Below are positions 57,209 through 64,000 of a stretch of 64,000 bases of DNA, one piece after another; within the stretch, counting starts at the first letter, position 1; each line of letters begins with the position of its first letter. The DNA comes from Lates calcarifer. Lineage: Eukaryota; Chordata; Actinopteri; Centropomidae. A program made the translations under genes and the position numbers. Location: positions 7,052,712 to 7,116,711 of the forward strand of contig NC_066851.1 of NCBI RefSeq assembly GCF_001640805.2. Direction: 5' to 3'. Below the pieces are notes generated by a model. That model was not told the origin of the DNA and made no database searches. It saw nothing but the letters and a program-made list of their open reading frames with translations.

Positions 57209-57339
57209 GTATTCATATATCACTTATGCTTATTTTTAACTCCCTCTGGATTTCTTAAAAGAACACCCCGCTCTCCCTCAGAAAAACAACCATAAGTGAA
57301 GAAAGACAAGCCATTAGAGTAACGGGGACTGGGCCTATT

Positions 57340-57522
57340 CACTGTTTCCCTCTTCCTCTAGTGTTTGTGTTAAGCTAAGCTAACCAGCTGCTAGTTGTTG
57401 TTTAACATTTAGCAGTAGTAGCCTACTATTTAACAGCCAGATTCTGCATTTGAGTAGTACTAACCTTGTCATCTAATTCTTGGCATGAGGGCAAACAAAT
57501 ACATTCCCCAAAATGTTACACC
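57340..57522. mobile_element. Fold-back element, right-arm remnant
   Basis: It contains gtgttaagctaagctaacca, then ctaaccttgtcatctaattc and acattccccaaaatgtta, the order of a right arm of the family. The left arm cannot be recognised. It starts about 130 bp after the mariner relic. Confidence 0.5.
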
Positions 57523-60500
57523 CACTAGGTTCCCTGAATTTTTAACCTACCACCTTTTACTCACTTGTCCACCCACCACCTTCTATTCATCAAATTGTCC
57601 TCAACATTCATTTCATTTTTCCATCATTGACACTCTCTACTCATCTACATTTCTCCATACAGAACTTTGTTCCAGTAAGCCAAATTCATAAGTGATGTGG
57701 TCCCTCTTTGTGAATCAGAAAATTGTCCTTGAAATATTAGTTGAATAAAAGCAAAATTAATTAACACAATCCCAAATATGTAACTATTTCATATCATTCA
57801 TTACAACAAAATAATTGAAAAAAATTCTCTTTTAGGAAAATTTATTCAGGCTGAGTCACCCTCCAAACAGAACATTTATGTTGTGACAGTCAGTGAACAG
57901 CATCTGACATTTAGAAAACCCACAGCTTGATGTGCCTTTGATTGTGCAACTTTGTGTTACCAATTGTTGATTTTGCATATCAGAGCTGCACCAGGCAGCA
58001 GAGATAAAGACTTGAGATGATTTACAAGATCCTGAAATGCCATTTGAATTCAACTCACTGGCTTGCTAAAATGCAGATGGGAAAAAGAGATGTTCATGTG
58101 TGATCTGACTCTAGAAAGCTTTGTTTTAAAGCCGGCACAGTTCAGTGATCCTTGTCCATTAGCAAATTCTGAATGTGAAGGGTGTCTTCTAATCTCGGTG
58201 CAATTCTTGGCAACATCTATACACTCTTGTATCACTTTCATTTAATGATTACATAAAATTACAAACACGAGAATAGACTCATTAACTCGTGAACTGAACA
58301 CCCTAATTACCAAATTAACCTCATGTCCTCTTGACTGAAAGGAAAATGTTGTGTTTGATGAATATTTAATGTTTGTATGCTGATTTTAAAATGTCATGGG
58401 TATGGGTTTCAGATTCTAAATCTTAAGTGTGCTTCTAGCAAGAAAGCACTCACCCCAGTTCTCAAAGTAGAGCCTATGTAGTGGGATACACTTGTGCAAA
58501 CCACACGAGGCACATTTAAGGTCTGAATTGGGCTTTCTGTAAATGGCCACTCTGCCAGCAGAGCTAAGTGCTCTGTCCAACTGCTGTCTCATCTAAAGGG
58601 GATTTGGGATGAAAAGGCTTCAGCTGTGTGTGTTTACTGTAACAATTCAGTTACTGTCAATAAACTGTCCCTTTACTGGCCATATCTTATAGTCCTTTCT
58701 ACTTCTGACTATGTCTGAAATCAACATGACAATGGTGAAGCTCTTACAATAAACTAGCAGTCAGCACCATGACTGTGATCTTCACAAGTCAGGTTGTCAT
58801 CAAAGTCAGTGGGATTCATCCTCTGGAGAACACGACTGTCTGTGGTAAATTCCATGGCAATCCAGTAGTTGTTGAGACTGGACCAGGGAAGTGGACTAAC
58901 TGACTGACCTTGCCATTAATAGTAAACAGGCAAACCACCTTGCACTACTTTCTCAGCTAAAAGTGAGTCTGGCCACAGACCCAGAATCAAGAACAGTGTA
59001 TGGTGGAGAGGCCATGTTTCTACCTGTGTGTCCACACTGAGGTCCTCTGTCACTCTGAATTTAATCAAACACTGTGTCAGCTCAATGGGCTGGACCCAAC
59101 GGGTGGCAGCTGCAGGGGTGTGAGTGTGAGGTAGATACCTAGACACTGTTATTCAGACACAGGGCCGTAACTAAGAGCTTGCCATGGCTTTCTTCACCAG
59201 GCAGGCTTCCAGACTGACTGTAATTCAGAACTATTACTCACACTTGTGAAGGCCTCCTAGTCTCTAAGCTCCGCTGCAGCCTCTGGGATCTGCCTACAGG
59301 TGGAGCCTTCAAATAGCTCTGTCTGCCTTCAACACTGACACCTGTAAGATTTGTACAGTTCTGAGCTAAAGCTACAAAAAGGCTGACAGCAACTATACAA
59401 ATGGTGTCACTGTAGTGTGAAGGTCATGATTGTACTGGCACATGACCTTTGCCTCATGCCTCATTTTTCATACCAAGCTAATGTTTCAACTACATAATGA
59501 CATTTCTACAAAGGAATAAGTCATGTGGAGCTTGAAGAAATGCATGTTTTTACTGGTCTCTTTAAAAAAAAGAAATGAAAAAGGTTTTGCTGCCTGTAAA
59601 AAGTAAACTTTATACACAATGTAGAGACCACAAAACTAAAACATTATTGGTATTTAAATAACTGAACTCTAACCCACCCTGATGGGAATAAATATACTGT
59701 ATTATCCTTGTTGATATAGTTTCATCCTGTGTTGTCTGGGTCATCAATCTTGAAAAGGTCATGTCTGACAGAAAAATCCAGCTCATATTTCTTCTGATGA
59801 GAGCAGGGCTTACTTTGTCTGCTGGTTTAGATCAGTCTCACTACAGGCAAAACAATGCGTTCAAAAATTGACAGGTTGATTGAAAGAATAGTAATTGCTC
59901 ATTTTATTGTTAAAATCATATAGCAAGCAAAAATGGCAAAAAAAAATGTGCAAGTTGTAGTTTCTCAAATGCAAGTATCTGTTGTTTTTCTTTGTCCTCT
60001 GTGATATTAAATATTATATCTTTAGGCTGCTGGTGTTGGTTGGACAAAATAAGAAGTGTTTAATATGTAATATGGTGTAAGAATGATTGGACAATATAGG
60101 GACCAAAAATATACTGTATAATTGAGACTGTTCTGCAAACTAAAATCTGCTTCTGATGCTGCTGGATGAGTCTAAACACAGTGACTGATAAACTGCTTTT
60201 GCAGGACTTGCCAAGTTTTTATCACCATATAATTTAACAGTAATGTGGTGTTTCCAGCCCAGAATAACCTTGACAAGGTTGTCGTGTGTGCTTTTACTTT
60301 TAGTCTTTCAAATTTATTTCCTATTGAGCAGCTCAGTATCTTATATCTGGATGAAATCAGAAAGTCAGTTCCACTCTCTCGGTCTCAGGCCATGGGAGAG
60401 AGTGAGTAATTTTCATAAAATTCATACAGCACATACTAATGGACTATCCTTTTTAAAAGTCACATCTATATATCTATGTCTGCGTCAGCTCAATTACTGC

Positions 60501-62442
60501 AAAATGTTATGGATGGAAAAGCGTGACTATAGGCTACTTTGTTCTCACTCTCATTAAAGAGGTTTTGTTGCAGGTAAAAAATCTCTTTCCTTTAATCAAG
60601 TAAGTTAAGATAACTGACTAATGAAGTCATATATTAAGCAAAAATGCCAAATATTAACTAGTTACAGCCTCTCAAATGTGAGGATTTACAGCTGATCTCT
60701 TTGTTATATCATAAATAAGGGAATATTTTCTGGTTTGTGATTGGTGTATTTTTTTTCTCTCTTTTTTCTTTTTTTTTGACATATTACAGACTAAAAAATC
60801 CATCTGAAAACAGTGAACAGATGAGTCAATACTGAAAATAATTGTTAATTGCAGCTCTAAATATCACCACCATTTGCCCAAAGAGCCACAGCAAAAATTC
60901 TCATTTGGTTTATTCACAGCCACAGGAAAACTGTCAAAAGACATCAAAGGTTCATTTAAACCTCAGTAACACCTAAACCAGTGTCTGTGTATGTATCTCA
61001 TGTAAACACAGCCGCTGAGGAAAGTTGTGCCTCTACATGACAAGACTGTCTGACAAAATTTCCTGCCAAACTACGAGCTCAAATCCCGAGTTGTTGCTGT
61101 TGTCCAGCAGATCGATACAGCAGCTGTGTGTGGGAGGAAGCTCCCCGTGCTCTTTCGCTCCTCTTTCACTCACCACACACCACACTTGTCAAAAATAACA
61201 TTTTCCTGTATGTGCTCTTGAATAAGGTACACAGTGCTGGCTGCTCATATCAAACTACAAGAAATTTCTCTCACATCTTTAAAATATTTTGTAAATAGAC
61301 CTTCTGTAAACCAATGCTCTTTTTTTATGTAGCCTTCAATACTAAAGATGCCAGTATATTCTACTACTGGTGTCTGAAAACAGTGTTTTCATCATAGCCA
61401 TGGGACTCTGCTACTAACTTTCATTCAAATAGCAACATTTCATTCCCTCATGCTTCGTCTTACTTACCTAAATATATCAAAACATATGCAAATTAGACCG
61501 TAAAATAAGCAGATTAATGCATTAATGGGAAAATCCTTGTGCATTAATGTGCTTACCAAGAACACATGGGAAAAACTAATGTGAACATACTGCCAAATTA
61601 TACTCATTAATACATAATGTAGGCAGCAAGTTTCTTCAAAATATAATCAACCTGATCTCTGCATGGACTCCCTCCAAACATAGAATAGAGGGAGGTAAAT
61701 GCCTGGCATGCAGTGTTGTCCATGACTTTCTGAAGTTGGCCTGATCAGTCCAACTCCTCAACATCTTAATTAACAAACAGCCTCACTGACAAATGAGCTG
61801 CTTTGAAACCACTGAGGGAAAATTAACAGAAATGATCAGCCTCATATTAAAGCCCAACATCACAAATTACAAGACCCACAGTGATGATAGAACCAGACAA
61901 GTTTGTTCTGCTACTTTTCCAACACTTATACTCTTAAAACTTTAAATGGAGAGGGTCACGTGATCTCCTCTTGAGTCTGACAGAAATCAATTTGAAGCAC
62001 CAGTTGTGATCGATATGCACAGTGCCTGAGTTCTTGTTTCTCACCCTTGGCTCCACAGAGAGGCGTGCCTCACTTCTGCAAACTAAATCAAGGTGAAGTC
62101 TGTGGCCTCACAGCCTTCATGTCTCCCCTCTTCTTTCATGCAGACGTCTGGGGCCAGGCTAGAAGCATTTTTAGGGTTCGTCCCAGTTTCTATAAGGAAT
62201 CTCCTCTACCTGCCCCCTTTAATCAGGTTGCTGAGGCTAACATGTCTGGGTTCAGGAGAGAAGGATGGACTGAGGCCATGACACAGAAAGTTGGGCTGAG
62301 GAAATTGACCTGACAGAGATATTTGGTTGTTTGAGGTCAGTAAAGATGATTGTGTGAGACAAATGAACTCAGGGAAACAAACTTGCAGTAATGCCCCCAT
62401 TAAGTTTCAAACTTGTGCTACATATAGACAAGTATTTTAAAA

Positions 62443-62728
62443 TTAAAGCAATAGTTTGGGATTTTGGGAAACTCACTTCTGGACACTATGTCATGGGGGC
62501 TGTGTACCGGACTATGTCTTGCCAGGCAACCAGTGGAAAAGCACAATTTTTACTTTTTTGAATATATTAAATTAAACACATTCCATGTGCATTGTGATTA
62601 AGTCAAGTTAGCTTACCCTTGTATACAGTCTTTATGCTAAACTAAGCTGGCAGGAGCTTCACTTTTACTGTACAGGTATGAGAATGGTGTCGTCTAACTC
62701 AGTGTTATAGCAAACAGTTGCCTACGTA
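62443..62728. mobile_element. Fold-back element, short internally deleted copy
   Basis: It starts agcaatagtttgggattttg and ends gcttcacttttactgtacag followed by gagaatggtgtcgtctaact. This keeps the family termini but only about half of the usual body. The sub-terminal ctttatgctaaactaagctg is the reverse complement of the usual cttagcttagcat block. Confidence 0.6.
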
Positions 62729-62759
62729 CACACCCAGCAGACAAAGACAACTCAATTTG

Positions 62760-63160
62760 TGTCTTGTCTCTGGCCATCTGACAATTATAAATCCAATATT
62801 CATCCTGCTTTCAGCTCTGTTTTGGACTCCACTGACTCCAACTCAGGAAAATACCTGGTCATTCAGATGCTAGCTGCTCTACCATGTTCACTAGCTAGTC
62901 ACTAACTTTGTCAGTGTGCATGTAGCATATAGTTGGTGAATTAGACCTTTTTCTCTGAAACAAAACCCTGCTGCTGCTGGAGACTAGGCTGATAAGAATG
63001 AATCAAAACATAAAAATTCTGGGGAGGAAACCTAAAACAATTAGCTGAAAGACACTAAAAGGTGATAATAAGCTACGGTGATAATTCCCCTTTTACATTA
63101 CACTTACTCATTTGATCCATTCTAAATATAAGAATATTGATGAGTACAGCTTTAAAGTGA
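62760..63160. repeat. Dispersed fish repeat, family 2, copy 2
   Basis: It has the same ordered blocks as 2570-3040: atccaatattcatcctgctt, gatgctagctgctctaccat, gaatgaatcaaaacataaaa, cctaaaacaattagctgaaa, acattacacttactcatttg, atccattctaaatataagaa and tacagctttaaag. It directly follows a short copy of the fold-back family. Confidence 0.65.
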
Positions 63161-64000
63161 ATTCATACATGTATACACATATATTTTTTACTGGACTGGA
63201 CGTAGGGAGCTACAGCTTAACATTTAGTGGTCCTCATCCTCATCAGTAAAACAATGGCAGAGAACCACTTTGTGTTATTCTATTAGGTTATTTCATATCC
63301 TCTCGACAACAGCAGTAATTGATTTTTCAGGCAGATTGCTTGTCAGGGGCCATTTACATGAAAATCACTTGGTCTCTTTATTGAAACTGGCAGAGGGATG
63401 GTTCGTACTACATCAGGTTGCTCCTGAAACATGTTCGTGTTGTCACAATGAAAGGAGAGCGACTTCAAAATAAGCTCCAGCTAAGCCAATTAGCTGGTGG
63501 AGGATACAGCATGTCAAAGATTAGCCAGCTTACCCGACGGTTCAGCTGTAAGTTCATAAAGCTAGCAACACTTTCCTTGAGACTACATCTGTCAACACAC
63601 TGTTGCACTGAGTTTCTTGAGAGGAACCTGAGAACTGTGTGAACTCACAGATATCCATTGCTCAATACTAGCAGAACTATCCATAGCCCAGGGAAATGGA
63701 AACACACTTTTAAAAGTAGTGCAGTTGATACCTTATTTTTAGAACTGCAAAGCCACATATTTAGAGTCAGAATATTCATTTCACAAACACTGTGAAACTG
63801 GCAATCCTTGAGCCCATAAAAAGTAGCAGATAATGATAATAGCAGAAAAAAGAAATTACAAATATTGATTTTAACAGCAAATCTGTTATTCCTAAATCAA
63901 ACTCAAACCTCAGTGTCATGTGCATCTCCACACTTTGCCTGTAGCTTTTCACTGCGACAGCTTGATCAATGTCACAGTAAGTGTTGGATTAACACTCTAT

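Larger units (their letters stand above)
56018..64000 (-). other. Probable syt14 5' intron, non-coding
   Basis: The micro-exon starts in phase 1, so an upstream coding exon must lie at higher coordinates. I found no Met-Ala-Ile-Glu-like exon with a phase-1 donor here. The region holds the mariner relic, fold-back remnants at 57340 and 62443, the family-2 repeat at 62760 and an A tract at 56131-56148. The remainder (about 57.6-62.4 and 63.2-64.0 kb) shows nothing I can name. Confidence 0.5.

Noticed and set aside
58443..58560. Open stretch followed by a GTGAGT donor on the minus strand, considered as the missing first syt14 exon
   Set aside because: Translations in all frames lack the expected Met-Ala-Ile-Glu start, and no matching acceptor or phase supports it.
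58750..58775. RE1/NRSF-like sequence (tcagcaccatgactgtg)
   Set aside because: Only the left half fits the RE1 consensus; the right half has too many mismatches.

Overview
The window is eukaryotic and almost certainly from a ray-finned fish, most likely a percomorph. It is AT-rich, full of CA/GT and CT microsatellites, has spliced genes with GT-AG introns, and carries dispersed repeats I recognise from percomorph genomes. No prokaryotic operons, CRISPR arrays or phage genes are visible. Nearly all open frames longer than 60 codons are chance frames. The genuine coding sequence is about 2.8 kb in nine exons of two genes, both on the minus strand.

Gene 1 is syt14 (synaptotagmin-14). Six exons run from 49034 down to the stop codon at 32545. 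A 48-nt micro-exon lies further upstream at 55970-56017. Together they encode the conserved Cys-containing N-terminus, a single membrane helix, a Ser/acidic linker and two C2 domains that lack the usual calcium-binding aspartates. The exon with the initiator Met (about four codons in the human protein) was not found and probably lies beyond 64000. The linker exon (38777-39046) has a net frameshift: 270 nt where the flanking splice phases need 269 or 272.

Gene 2 is sertad4 (SERTA domain-containing 4). Its complete coding sequence lies in three exons between 13475 and 11365 and predicts 389 residues. A splice acceptor just upstream of the ATG (13494) points to a non-coding first exon, which I place at about 26279-26390 in a CpG-rich, TATA-containing promoter. 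The syt14-sertad4 neighbourhood, in the same head-to-tail order, matches human 1q32.

Layout by region: 1-11364 is intergenic DNA downstream of sertad4, with microsatellites, a solo LTR (6874-7420) and dispersed repeats. 11365-26390 is sertad4, mostly one 12.8-kb first intron. 26390-32544 is the spacer, including the syt14 3' UTR. 32545-56017 is the visible part of syt14. 56018-64000 is probably the syt14 intron upstream of the micro-exon.

Mobile DNA includes a solo LTR with a 4-bp target duplication and a decayed mariner copy with recognisable inverted ends. There is also a fold-back element family with long inverted arms in about eight full or partial copies, a small TAAAGGTGC-ended MITE family (two copies), and other dispersed families. 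The most interesting regulatory candidate is an intronic module at 54468-54592 that combines a ZNF143/THAP11-type motif, a perfect RFX X-box palindrome, an AP-1 heptamer and a consensus splice donor. I found no convincing undescribed multi-gene system. The notable points are the syt14 frameshift, the intronic promoter-like module, the acidic expansion in sertad4 and the repeat families.
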